A stretch of DNA of 64,000 nt from Thermomonas sp. (GTDB taxonomy: Bacteria > Pseudomonadota > Gammaproteobacteria > Xanthomonadales > Xanthomonadaceae), in NCBI RefSeq assembly GCF_020850895.1, contig NZ_JADZDS010000078.1, forward strand, positions 21,365-85,364. The letters run 5' to 3'. Positions 42,801 through 51,426 of this stretch are shown here, piece after piece. Numbering within the stretch: position 1 is the stretch's first letter; every line of letters starts with the position of its first letter. The position numbers and the translations under genes were made by a program. The notes below the pieces were generated by a model. The model saw only the letters and a list, made by a program, of their open reading frames with translations, searched no databases and had not been told where the DNA came from.

Positions 42801-43234
42801 CCGAGCGCGACCGCAGCCGCCTGCTGGCCCTGCTGGATAGCCTGCTGCTGGCCGGCGCCGACGCCAACCGGGCAGCCCTGGATGGCACCACGCCACTGCT
42901 GTTGCTGCTGGGTGCGCGTGCAGAACCCGGGACCCCGAGCAGCGAGGACGTGCTGCTGGCCGGCATGGAGCGCCTGCTCGACGAAGATGCCAGCCTCGAC
43001 GTCCGCGACCCGCGCGGCTACGGGCCGCTGCACTTGGCCGGCTTGCACGGACTGGTCCGGGTCGCACGCGCGCTGCTGCGCGCCGGCGCCGACCCCGACC
43101 AGCGCGACGCCCTCAATCGCAGTCCGCGCGAATTGGCCCTGCTGCGCGGTTATGTCGAAGTGGCCGCTGAGCTCGCGCCCTCGACGCGTCCAGAACCGCG
43201 TGATGTCCCGATGGCGCGTTTCCTGCGCGACTGA
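39836..43234 (+). CDS. Large membrane-anchored ankyrin-repeat protein
   Basis: N-terminal TM helices, Pro/Glu linker, then many ankyrin units (e.g. DGNTPLHHAVRSSDPGVAALLRDAGADINA). Confidence 0.9.
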   Translation: MPERSTAIGSALLVLALALVGAGWFDPRAAAGVAWLAQIPAGLGVALLRRTRGRDALGADAGRLALLWGGGFLLTGVLLAWPLWQLTSTPSLPATLALSGLAGAVLVLLWVSWPQWLLLERRGGSAASRHREQRLQERAAWSGLLHVALPAFLLLAGGLLLAWPGLLEGPARAGGSAFYAVLVPLLHFALQSAPKAALPVEPALSGLPIVDLPPPPAKVATTRAPTASPEPEPVPVGGVSSPGPETVPEPEPVPAPTADAAPAVDGTALTRELYAAAQQGRVERALALLEAGADPLGLPDPDARDRRSLAVLAAVLPDLRLLRALIACGVDVNAMQSGLNPLLAATRDSWHGRPEAVMTLLTNGADVHLADTDGNTPLHHAVRSSDPGVAALLRDAGADINALNGDGISPLGSACASGNWRLAKFLLERGAKPEPQDGQPALLSAAGCEDDDPIGVQLLLRSRARVNATDGNARTALHEAATAGHLAICRALLDAGADPHAQDAAGRTPLLEAARAGATGVLDMLLAAGAEAAVVDASGAGALHHACHAEVASSDLVQRLLALGLDPRQPDADGRSALDIAQGAGRWRLASILEPQPALPAAPQTAPTARPEPELPPLELLRDALLEDAPVSTLEPLAARLAPGDTTLLLAEPELTLRPRILGWLLRHGARLNTQETLVPSALARGEAGIETLGLLFAHGGSPAGAGGLAHFLSACRAPSPSERGERFAIELLERGADPFGVSANGSAPLLLSIQLGWLQLARRLLALGVNPDRSDARGHGPLHAAATRGDLAAAKLLIATGASPDRRAGDGQTPLGIALASGRSDLASWLDWHGWRLPRRALAATDLPAAAIAGDQDAVERLLDLGFPIDATDAQGCTALLRAAGDGHAPLVEFLLDRGANPRIAARTGATPLSAAVSRRHLAIVERLLRADCNLEQRLPGDVTVLMLGAALGLPEVVARLLHAGADLRAADAQGLTALHCAALYGFTERDRSRLLALLDSLLLAGADANRAALDGTTPLLLLLGARAEPGTPSSEDVLLAGMERLLDEDASLDVRDPRGYGPLHLAGLHGLVRVARALLRAGADPDQRDALNRSPRELALLRGYVEVAAELAPSTRPEPRDVPMARFLRD

Positions 43235-43239
43235 TTCGG

Positions 43240-45027
43240 TCAGCCGCTGCCCTGTGGGTGGGTGGACGCGGCCGCCTCCTCAAACAGCCCATCCAGCTCG
43301 CGTCGGGCGTCGCGCGTGGCCTGCAACAGCGCATCTTCGTCGTCCTGCAACAGGCGCTGCTGTTCGAGCAGGGCCTCGTCCCAGTAACGGAACCGTTGCA
43401 CCCGATCCGCGGCCTGGACGCGATCCATCCCCAGTGCCATCAGTACCTCGCGCCCCATTTCCAAGCTGCTTCCGTAGGTTTCGCGCAGCGCCTCGGCGCC
43501 CAGGTCCACCAGTTGCCAGGCGTGCTGGCGGTTGCGCGCCCGCGCAAACACCCGCGCCTGTGGATAGTGCTTGCGCACCAGTCGCACCATCCGCAGGCTT
43601 GCCTCGACACCATTGATGGCCACCACGAACACCCGGATTCGTTCCGCCCCCGCCGAGCGCAGTATCGCCATCCGCGTGGGATCGCCGTAATAGATCTGGT
43701 CACTGCTCAGGCTGCGCGACAGGTTGACCTGCTCGATGTCAGGATCGATCGCGATGAAAGGTATGCCCTGTGCACGCAGCAGGCGCGCCACGATCTGGCC
43801 AAAACGACCGAACCCCGCCACCAGCACCTGTGGATGACGGTCGGTCGGGATCGCATCGAACGGGCGTGGCTGCGGTCGGCTTGCAGGAAACAGTCGGGAG
43901 GCGAACATCAGCAGCAGAGGCGTCACCGCCATCGACAGGCCCACGATCGCGGTGAGGCGATCGCGGGTGGCGCCATCCAGCAGCCGAGCCTTGCTCGCTT
44001 CGGCAAACACCACGAACGCGAACTCGCCGCCCAGTGCCAGCACCCCGGCCAGCAGGAAGGCACTGCGCGGGTGCAACCGGCCCGGACGCAATCCAATCCC
44101 GAACAGGAGGATCGTCTTGACCGCCAACAGGGTCGCCACGCCAGCAGCGATCAGCCAGGGTTCGGCCAGGATTCGCAACACGTTGATGCCCATGCCCACG
44201 GCCATGAAGAACAGGCCCAGCAGCAGGCCCTCGAACGGCTTGATCTGCGCCTCAAGTTCATGCCGATACTCGGATTCAGCCAGCAGCACGCCGGCGAGGA
44301 ACGCGCCCAAACCCGCGCTCAACCCGGCCTTCTGCATCAGCCATGCACTGCCAAGCACCACCAGCAAGGCCGCCCCGGTGAACACCTCGGGCAAGTCGGT
44401 GCGGGCGATCGCCCGAAACAGGTGACGCAGCAGGTAGCGACCACCCACCACCAGCGCGGCAATCGCCGCCACCGCATGCATTGCTTCCACCCAACCCAGG
44501 CCCGCGCTCTTGGCCTTGCCCAGCAGCGGGATGGCAGCCAGCAGCGGGATCGCGGCCAGGTCCTGGAACAGCAGGATCGCAAATGCCAGCCGGCCGTGTT
44601 CGCTGGCCAGCTCCTTGCGTTCGGCCAGCAGCTGCAAACCGACCGCGGTGGACGACAGCGCCAGTCCAAGTCCCACCACCAGTGCCGTCTTCCATCCCTG
44701 CCCGGCCATCAGTGCCAGCCCACCCAGCGCAGCGCCACACAGCAGCACCTGCAGGCCACCGACCACGAAGATCGGCCGCCGCATCAGGGTCAGCCGTGGC
44801 AAAGACAATTCCAGCCCGATCACGAACAGCAGCATCACCACACCGATTTCGCTGGCAGCCAGCACCCGGTCGGGATCGCGCACCACCGCCAGCGCGTGCG
44901 GGCCCAGCAGGACGCCGGTGGTGAGATAGGCAAGGATGGCGCCCAGGCCGAAGCGCTTGAACAGCGGCACCGCCAGCACGGCGGCCAAAAGGAAGACCAG
45001 CGCAAGTTCCAAGCCACCGCTATCCAT
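43240..45027 (-). CDS. CPA2 family monovalent cation:proton antiporter with TrkA-N domain (Kef-type)
   Basis: Multi-TM; LGYLTTG-like ILAYLTTGVLLGPHAL; VLVAGFGRFGQIVARLLRAQGIPFIAIDPD. Confidence 0.92.
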   Translation of the reverse strand: MDSGGLELALVFLLAAVLAVPLFKRFGLGAILAYLTTGVLLGPHALAVVRDPDRVLAASEIGVVMLLFVIGLELSLPRLTLMRRPIFVVGGLQVLLCGAALGGLALMAGQGWKTALVVGLGLALSSTAVGLQLLAERKELASEHGRLAFAILLFQDLAAIPLLAAIPLLGKAKSAGLGWVEAMHAVAAIAALVVGGRYLLRHLFRAIARTDLPEVFTGAALLVVLGSAWLMQKAGLSAGLGAFLAGVLLAESEYRHELEAQIKPFEGLLLGLFFMAVGMGINVLRILAEPWLIAAGVATLLAVKTILLFGIGLRPGRLHPRSAFLLAGVLALGGEFAFVVFAEASKARLLDGATRDRLTAIVGLSMAVTPLLLMFASRLFPASRPQPRPFDAIPTDRHPQVLVAGFGRFGQIVARLLRAQGIPFIAIDPDIEQVNLSRSLSSDQIYYGDPTRMAILRSAGAERIRVFVVAINGVEASLRMVRLVRKHYPQARVFARARNRQHAWQLVDLGAEALRETYGSSLEMGREVLMALGMDRVQAADRVQRFRYWDEALLEQQRLLQDDEDALLQATRDARRELDGLFEEAAASTHPQGSG

Positions 45028-45058
45028 CGTAATCCAGCATCAGGCGTTGGCTGGAAGC

Positions 45059-45754
45059 TTACGGCACCGGTGCCGGCGGCGTTGTCGCCGATGGATTGGC
45101 CGGTGGTTCCGGCGAGCAGCGGCTGGCGCGGATTTTTGCCGCGATGTCCGCGCGTGCGGCTTCGCGTTCCCGCCGATCGCCGTGATTGGCATAACGCAGC
45201 TTGAAATCCGCCTCATCCAGGCGCCGGGTCCACGCGGAGCACAGTTGGTCTTCCGGGATTGCAGCGCAGGTGTCTTGGCGCATCTCGCAGGCCTGGCCTG
45301 CCCCCATCGCATTGCTGCCATCGATCCCGGTCACCTGCAACGGCGCACAACGCGGATCCGGGCTCGCGGTTTCGCCGTAGTACGTGTTGCCATCCCAAGT
45401 CGTGCACTGGAACAGCGCGGGCGGAAGCGGCAGCGCGGCAGCTTCCGGCGAAGGCCTGCGCGCCATGTTGGGTCCGGCCACCAGCACGAACTCGCCATAG
45501 GCCGGTGCAGCGGGTTCGGGCGTGGGCTCGGGTGCTCGACGCGCGGGCACCGGCACGGTCGGCGCTGAACCCACGCGGCGGATTTCCTGCTTCATGCCGG
45601 CGGCACAGGGCGTGCCGTTCTGAACGGTGACATTGCCACTGGCGTCGGTGCACTTGTAGAAGACGGTTTCCTGGGCCACGGCACCCGATGCGCCCAGCAA
45701 GCCGACGCAGGCCAGCAAGAACAGCCAAGCGAGATGGAATCCGTGCGCACGCAT
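45059..45754 (-). CDS. DUF4124-domain protein
   Basis: Signal peptide; VFYKCTDASGNVTVQNGTPCAAGMKQEIRRV. Confidence 0.82.
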   Translation of the reverse strand: MRAHGFHLAWLFLLACVGLLGASGAVAQETVFYKCTDASGNVTVQNGTPCAAGMKQEIRRVGSAPTVPVPARRAPEPTPEPAAPAYGEFVLVAGPNMARRPSPEAAALPLPPALFQCTTWDGNTYYGETASPDPRCAPLQVTGIDGSNAMGAGQACEMRQDTCAAIPEDQLCSAWTRRLDEADFKLRYANHGDRREREAARADIAAKIRASRCSPEPPANPSATTPPAPVP

Positions 45755-45841
45755 GGCCCTATCTTGCGGCGTGCGCCGCCGCGAAGGAACCCTGCCCGGG
45801 CCGCGTGTTCACCACCCAGTCAAACCACCGCTGCGCTGTCA

Positions 45842-46390
45842 TCAACGCAACAGGGCACCACTGCGGGCGTCACGGATCGTGCTGGGCTGTGCGCGTCCGA
45901 GGGTTTCGCCGGGACTGATGGCGTCGACGCCGGCCACGATGCGCGGATCCAGTGCATCACGGCTGCAGGGCGAGGGCGCATTGGCGATGTTGGCGCTGGT
46001 GGACACCAGGGCCCCACCGAAGCCGACACACAACGCGATGACCTGCGGGTGCGCGGTCACCCGCACCGCGATGCCGTCGTGGCTGCCGGTGATCCAACGC
46101 GGTGCCGTGCTCGATGCCGGCACGATCCAGGTATTCGCTCCCGGCCAACTGGCACGCACCGCCTCACGTGTCGCGGCATCCAGCGGTGACATGTCGATGA
46201 ACTCGGCCAACTGTGCTTCGTTCGACGCGATCAGGATCAAGCCCTTGTCGACATCACGCTGCTTGAGCGCCAGCAGGCGCATCACCGCCGCCTCGTCACG
46301 CGGATCACAGCCCAGGCCCCACACGCCCTCGGTCGGGTAGGCGATCAGGCCGCCCTTGCGGAGCGCGGCGAGCGAAGCGTCGATGTCCAT
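45842..46390 (-). CDS. tsaC: L-threonylcarbamoyladenylate synthase
   Basis: ALRKGGLIAYPTEGVWGLGCDPRDEAAVMRLLALKQRDVDKGLILIAS; GGALVSTSANIANAPSP; start at MDIDASLA. Confidence 0.92.
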   Translation of the reverse strand: MDIDASLAALRKGGLIAYPTEGVWGLGCDPRDEAAVMRLLALKQRDVDKGLILIASNEAQLAEFIDMSPLDAATREAVRASWPGANTWIVPASSTAPRWITGSHDGIAVRVTAHPQVIALCVGFGGALVSTSANIANAPSPCSRDALDPRIVAGVDAISPGETLGRAQPSTIRDARSGALLR

Positions 46391-46392
46391 CC

Positions 46393-48960
46393 TCAGAACG
46401 GCGCGTCCTCGCGCGGCGGTTTCTTCACCACGCGCTTCTTGCCCGGCTCCACCTTGGCCGCGGTCAGCATGGGCTTGGCCGGCTCGATGTCCGCCGAGTA
46501 CGGACGCGCGGAGGATTTCCTGGCCGCCGCTTTCTTGGCCGGTTTTTTGGCCGTCGCTTTTTTCGTCGTTGCTTTCTTCGCCGCAGTCTTCTTCGCCGGC
46601 TTGTCGGTTGCTGGCTTCTTCGCCGCGGCTTTCTTCGCCACCGCCTTCTTCGCGCCAAAGCCCTTGCGCGCCGGCTTGCCGGTGTCGGCCAGCAGCTGGA
46701 GCGTTTCCTCCAGCGACAACGAAGCCGGCTCGCGATCCTTCGGGATCCTGCCGTTGAGCTTGCCATCGCTGATGTACGGGCCGAAGCGACCGTTCAATAC
46801 TTGCACCTCGTGCCCCGGCCATTCCTTGATGACGCGGTTGCGCGCGATCTCTTCCTTTTCCTCGATCAGGAAGATCGCGCGGGCGAGGTCGATGGTGTAC
46901 GGATCGTCGTCCTTCTTCAGCGAGGCATAGGTGCTGCCGCGCTTGGCGAACGGGCCAAACCGACCGATGCCCACGCTCACTTCGTGGCCATGGCCATCGA
47001 CGCCGAGCTTGCGCGGCATCTCGAACAGTTTCAGCGCCTCGACCAAACTGAGGTTGTAGATGCTCTGGCCCGGCCGCAGCGACGCAAAACGCGGCTTTTC
47101 CTCGTCCTCGACGGTGCCGATCTGCACCAGCGGGCCGAACCGGCCGATCCGCGCGCTGACCAGGCGGCCGCTGGCCGGATCGCTGCCGAGCACGCGCACG
47201 CTGCCGGCATCGGCCTTGTCCAGCGTGGTCTTCTTGTCGTCGACCAATTGCTTGAACGGGCCCCAGAACTTCTCCATCAACGGGACCCATTCCTCCTCGC
47301 CACGACTGACCGCATCCAGCTCGTCCTCGAGCTTGGCAGTGAAGTCGTAATCGACGTACTTGGAAAAATGGCTGGACAGGAACTTGCCCACCGCGCGACC
47401 GATGTCGGTGGGCTTGAAGGCACGGCCTTCGAGCAGGGCGTATTGCTTGCCGGTCAGGGTCTGGATGATCGCCGCATAGGTGGAGGGCCGGCCGATGCCG
47501 TACTCCTCCAGCGCCTTCACCAGTGACGCTTCGGTGTAGCGCGGTGGCGGCTGGGTGAAGTGCTGGTCGGCGTGGATGCGGTCCAGTGGCACCCGGTCGC
47601 CCAGCTTCATCAAAGGCAACTTGCGGCCCTCGTCCTCATCATCCTTGCCCTTGCTGTCCTTGCCTTCCTCATAGACGGCGAGGAACCCCGGATCCACCAC
47701 GGTGGTGCCGCTGGCGCGGAAGCCGTGTTCACCGCCCGCAGCCAAGTCGACGGTGACGGTGTTGAGCGTGGCCGGGATCATCTGGCAGGCCAGCGCACGC
47801 TTCCAGATCAACTCGTAGAGCTTGCGTTCGTCGTCGGAAAGAAAGCGCACCACTTGCGCCGGGGTGCGCAGCGCCGAGGTCGGGCGCACCGCTTCGTGCG
47901 CTTCCTGCGCGTTCTTCGACTTGGTCTGGTAGAAATTCGGGCGGTCCGGCAAGGCATGGGTGCCGTAGTCGCGCGCGATCACATCACGGATCTCGGATAG
48001 GGCTTCCTGCGACAGATGCACCGAGTCGGTACGCATGTAGGAGATCAGGCCGACTGCGCCTTCATCGCCCAGCGCAATGCCTTCGTACAGCTTCTGCGCC
48101 ACCTGCATGGTCTTGCGGGTGGTGAAGCCGAGCTTGCGCGCGGCTTCCTGCTGCAGGGTGGAGGTGGTGAACGGCGGCGCCGGCCGGCGCTTGCGCTCCT
48201 TGCTGGCGACATCGGTCACCTGCAGGAAACCCTGCGACGCGGACTGGATGCGCTGGCGGGCAGCCTGCGCAGTCTCGCCATCGGTGATGGTGAACTGCTC
48301 GAACTTGTGACCGTCCAGCTTCACCAGCTTGGCGGTGAAGGCTTGCGACGGATGCGCGCACTCGGCCTCGATGGTCCAGTATTCGCGGGCGATGAAGGCT
48401 TCGATCTCCTCCTCGCGTTCGACGATCATCCGCAGCGCCGGTGATTGCACGCGGCCGGCCGACAGCCCGGCCTTGATCTTGCGCCACAGTACCGGCGACA
48501 GGTTGAAGCCGACCAGATAATCCAGCGCACGCCGCGCCTGCTGCGCATCGACCAGGTCGGAGGCGATGTCACGCGGGTGTTCGATCGCGGCGCGGATCGC
48601 ACGCGGGGTGATTTCGGTGAACACCACCCGCTGCAGCGAGCGACCTTCGAGCAGTCCGCGTTCCTTCAGGATTTCGGCGATATGCCAGCTGATCGCCTCG
48701 CCTTCGCGGTCCGGGTCGGTGGCCAGATAGACGTGGTCGGCCGCACGCGCCGCCCTAGCAATGGCATCGACATGGCGCTCGTTCTTCTCGATGGTTTCGT
48801 AGCGCATGGCGAAGCCGCGCTCGGGATCGACCGCGCCCTCCTTCGGCACCAGGTCGCGCACATGGCCGTAGCTGGCGAGGACGGAGAAGTCCTTGCCGAG
48901 GTATTTGTTGATCGTCTTGGCCTTGGCAGGCGATTCGACGATGAGCAGGTTCTTGGCCAT
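46393..48960 (-). CDS. topA: DNA topoisomerase I with extended Lys/Ala-rich C-terminal tail
   Basis: KNLLIVESPAKAKTINKYLG; GLISYMRTDSVHLS; GIGRPSTYAAIIQTL; C-terminal KKAVAKKAAAKKPATDKPAKKTAAKK... Confidence 0.97.
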   Translation of the reverse strand: MAKNLLIVESPAKAKTINKYLGKDFSVLASYGHVRDLVPKEGAVDPERGFAMRYETIEKNERHVDAIARAARAADHVYLATDPDREGEAISWHIAEILKERGLLEGRSLQRVVFTEITPRAIRAAIEHPRDIASDLVDAQQARRALDYLVGFNLSPVLWRKIKAGLSAGRVQSPALRMIVEREEEIEAFIAREYWTIEAECAHPSQAFTAKLVKLDGHKFEQFTITDGETAQAARQRIQSASQGFLQVTDVASKERKRRPAPPFTTSTLQQEAARKLGFTTRKTMQVAQKLYEGIALGDEGAVGLISYMRTDSVHLSQEALSEIRDVIARDYGTHALPDRPNFYQTKSKNAQEAHEAVRPTSALRTPAQVVRFLSDDERKLYELIWKRALACQMIPATLNTVTVDLAAGGEHGFRASGTTVVDPGFLAVYEEGKDSKGKDDEDEGRKLPLMKLGDRVPLDRIHADQHFTQPPPRYTEASLVKALEEYGIGRPSTYAAIIQTLTGKQYALLEGRAFKPTDIGRAVGKFLSSHFSKYVDYDFTAKLEDELDAVSRGEEEWVPLMEKFWGPFKQLVDDKKTTLDKADAGSVRVLGSDPASGRLVSARIGRFGPLVQIGTVEDEEKPRFASLRPGQSIYNLSLVEALKLFEMPRKLGVDGHGHEVSVGIGRFGPFAKRGSTYASLKKDDDPYTIDLARAIFLIEEKEEIARNRVIKEWPGHEVQVLNGRFGPYISDGKLNGRIPKDREPASLSLEETLQLLADTGKPARKGFGAKKAVAKKAAAKKPATDKPAKKTAAKKATTKKATAKKPAKKAAARKSSARPYSADIEPAKPMLTAAKVEPGKKRVVKKPPREDAPF

Positions 48961-49100
48961 GGCAACGCGGATTCCAAAGGGACGCGACAGACACCCGCGG
49001 CCCATGCCGTAGATGCCAACGCCCGAGGCTGGATGCCCCGGGCGCTTTTTATAGTGGAATCACGGATACGGGGGCCGTGTCAAGCGCCGCGCAATCGGAG

Positions 49101-49934
49101 TCAGCGGGTCGCCATCGCCGGGATCAAGATTGCCGCGAGAATGGCGGTCATGAACAGGGCCGCCATCAGCCCCACCACGACCAGGATCAGGATGGTGACC
49201 GCGCCAAGTTCTCGTCGCTGCATGTCCGGGTGTTGGGTGAACGCCCATTTGTCGACCACCAAGGTGTCGCACAGCATGTCGTGCAGGGCGCGCTTGCGCT
49301 CGGTGAAACCGGCCATGAAGAACCCGATCATGAGCAGGAGCGTGCTGACGAACAGCGCGAAATAGCGACCCACGCCGCGCAGGAAACTGATCCGTTCGCC
49401 GTTGCTGCGCACCACCTTGATGCCGACCGCCATTTTGCCGAGGGTGGCCATCGACGACGACGAATGGAATCCCGCGAAGTAGGCGGCGCCGATCAGCATG
49501 CCAATGAGGTTGCCGATCAGCTGCACGGCGATGAGCTTGCCTTCGTTTCCCGCCATGTTTCCGGAGCCCAGCAGGCCCGCCCCGAACGCAGCGCCGATGA
49601 TGGCCCCGATGATGCCGCTGACCATGCCGGCAATGACCGAATCGAGGGCGTAGGCAGCAGTCCGTTTCCAGAAGCCCGCGTACACCACCTCGCCACCAGC
49701 CACCACCGCGGCATCGGCCAGCACTTCGGCCGTGGGCGGCGCATACGGCGACGCCGTTTCCTGCAAGCCCAGCACGTCAGCAAATCCCCCCAATGCCTGC
49801 CACTCTGTCAGGTCCGGGCGCCAGACCAGGGAGTGCAGTCCGATGGCCCCGCTGCGAAACAGGCGCACCAGTTCGGCGTCATCGACGGGGCCCTGCTGTT
49901 GGCGAGCGGGGTCGACATAGTGCCATTGCGACAT
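49101..49934 (-). CDS. GYF_2-like plus RDD membrane protein
   Basis: WHYVDPARQQQGPVDDAELVRLFRSGAIGLHSLVWRPDLTEWQAL (GYF_2-like) then RDD FWKRTAAYALDSVIAGM and TLGKMAVGIKVV. Confidence 0.85.
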   Translation of the reverse strand: MSQWHYVDPARQQQGPVDDAELVRLFRSGAIGLHSLVWRPDLTEWQALGGFADVLGLQETASPYAPPTAEVLADAAVVAGGEVVYAGFWKRTAAYALDSVIAGMVSGIIGAIIGAAFGAGLLGSGNMAGNEGKLIAVQLIGNLIGMLIGAAYFAGFHSSSSMATLGKMAVGIKVVRSNGERISFLRGVGRYFALFVSTLLLMIGFFMAGFTERKRALHDMLCDTLVVDKWAFTQHPDMQRRELGAVTILILVVVGLMAALFMTAILAAILIPAMATR

Positions 49935-50027
49935 GGGCGAATCTCGAATAGGGAGGGTCGACTCAGGGTAACGCGGATTCTCCCGGTCTTCCCGCAGTCA
50001 GCAACAAGGCGACGTTGGTTTGCAGCC

Positions 50028-50053
50028 GTCATCCCCGCGCAAGCGGGAATGAC
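50028..50053. repeat. REP-like palindromic hairpin
   Basis: GTCATCCCCGC-GCAA-GCGGGAATGAC, one mismatch. Confidence 0.7.
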
Positions 50054-50095
50054 AGGCATGCGCGACTTGCCCCGTGTTGCTTCAAGCCACCAGGA

Positions 50096-50860
50096 TCAAT
50101 GACTACGGCAGGTCACCGGGAGCAGCGAATCCTTGATTTCCGAGCTGCAGCGCCAGTCATCGCCGGCATGTTCCAGCCACAGAAACTTGCCATCAATGTC
50201 GTCGCCACGCAGCTTGACCTCCATGCCACAGTTACCGTCCTCGAATTGCCCGAATTTGATCGCCGCGATGTTCGTGCCGGCATAGTCTTCGGCCGGCTTG
50301 AATCCCTCGCTGGAGTTGTCCGGGCAACTGCCGTTGTGCTGCTGGAATTCGGCGATGGCCGTTTTGTGGGCCATGGCAGACGTCAGCGCACTCGTGATCT
50401 CCGTCCGGTGCTGGAAATCCTTGTAGGCGGGAATCGCGATTGCGGCGAGCAGGCCGCCCAAGACCACGCAGAGGCCCAAGGCCACGATCACCGCAATTGC
50501 GCAGCCGGACATGCCGGTGCGCGGCGGCGGAACCGACATGACAGGCACATGGACGGGGCTGGACACCTTTGGTGCAACCGCTTCAGCGGGTACTTCCGGG
50601 GGGCGCACATGCACTTCGGTCGCGGATGGCGGTTCCTCGACCGTGACGGCAGCGGCCGGTGCAGCCGCCGCCTCACGCAGGCCAAGTTCGTCGAAAAGGC
50701 GACGCAGGGGCAGCCAATTGTCCAAGCCCTCGCGCCAGACCAGGGTCTCGCGCGTGATCACGCCTCGCTCGAACAATTCCACCAGTTGCCCTCCCGCAAC
50801 CGGGCCGACTTGCTGGTTGTCTTGGCTCGCGTAATACCAGTCCGTCACGGCTCCTCCCAT
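50096..50860 (-). CDS. GYF_2-like domain fused through a TM helix to a type IV pilin-like C-terminus
   Basis: WYYASQDNQQVGPVAGGQLVELFERGVITRETLVWREGLDNWLPL; VALGLCVVLGGLLAAIAIPAYKDFQHRTEITSAL; two C-terminal Cys. Confidence 0.8.
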   Translation of the reverse strand: MGGAVTDWYYASQDNQQVGPVAGGQLVELFERGVITRETLVWREGLDNWLPLRRLFDELGLREAAAAPAAAVTVEEPPSATEVHVRPPEVPAEAVAPKVSSPVHVPVMSVPPPRTGMSGCAIAVIVALGLCVVLGGLLAAIAIPAYKDFQHRTEITSALTSAMAHKTAIAEFQQHNGSCPDNSSEGFKPAEDYAGTNIAAIKFGQFEDGNCGMEVKLRGDDIDGKFLWLEHAGDDWRCSSEIKDSLLPVTCRSH

Positions 50861-50872
50861 GCGGGCACAGCG

Positions 50873-51364
50873 TCAGTGCACCGGCTCCGGTGCGTCCAAG
50901 AACATCTGGGTTTCCATCCAGGCATAGGCGGCTTCACTGCCGGGCTGATTGAACAGCACCAAGAGCACCACCCACTTGAGATCATCCAAGTCCACGGTTT
51001 CCTGATCCAGCGCCAGCGCACGATCCAGAACCAGTTCCCGCTGGTCCGCGTCGAGCATGCCCTGCTGTTCAAGATACAGGAGGAATCCGCGTGCCTCGAC
51101 GTCCAGTTTTTCCAGTTCGCTGGCGTGGAACACGCGCGTCGGGCCGCGCTGGCCCGGCTGGCTCGAAACCGGACGCTGTCGCGCCAGCACGTCCAGCCAA
51201 TCGAAGGTGTTGCGGATATCCATCGGCGAAAACCCGGCGTACTGCAGTTCCGCCACCAGCGGCTCGCTCCGCGTTGGCGCTGCCAGGTCGAACGTCGGGC
51301 CGTCCTCGGCTCCCAGATGGTGCTCGAAGAGATATAACAGGACATCGAGGATGCTTTCTTTCAT
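50873..51364 (-). CDS. smg: Smg family protein (DUF494)
   Basis: [18 protein letters not shown]...[23 protein letters not shown]; upstream of dprA-related cluster. Confidence 0.9.
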   Translation of the reverse strand: MKESILDVLLYLFEHHLGAEDGPTFDLAAPTRSEPLVAELQYAGFSPMDIRNTFDWLDVLARQRPVSSQPGQRGPTRVFHASELEKLDVEARGFLLYLEQQGMLDADQRELVLDRALALDQETVDLDDLKWVVLLVLFNQPGSEAAYAWMETQMFLDAPEPVH

Positions 51365-51426
51365 GTCAGTCCTTCGCACCCATACACCGCCTCCCCACGC
51401 CGACGCGCCACCTTTGCACGGGCCGA

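Noticed and set aside
45842-47290. 482-aa minus-strand ORF as one long protein
   Set aside because: Only the last 182 aa are TsaC-like; the N-terminal part is an out-of-frame reading of topA.
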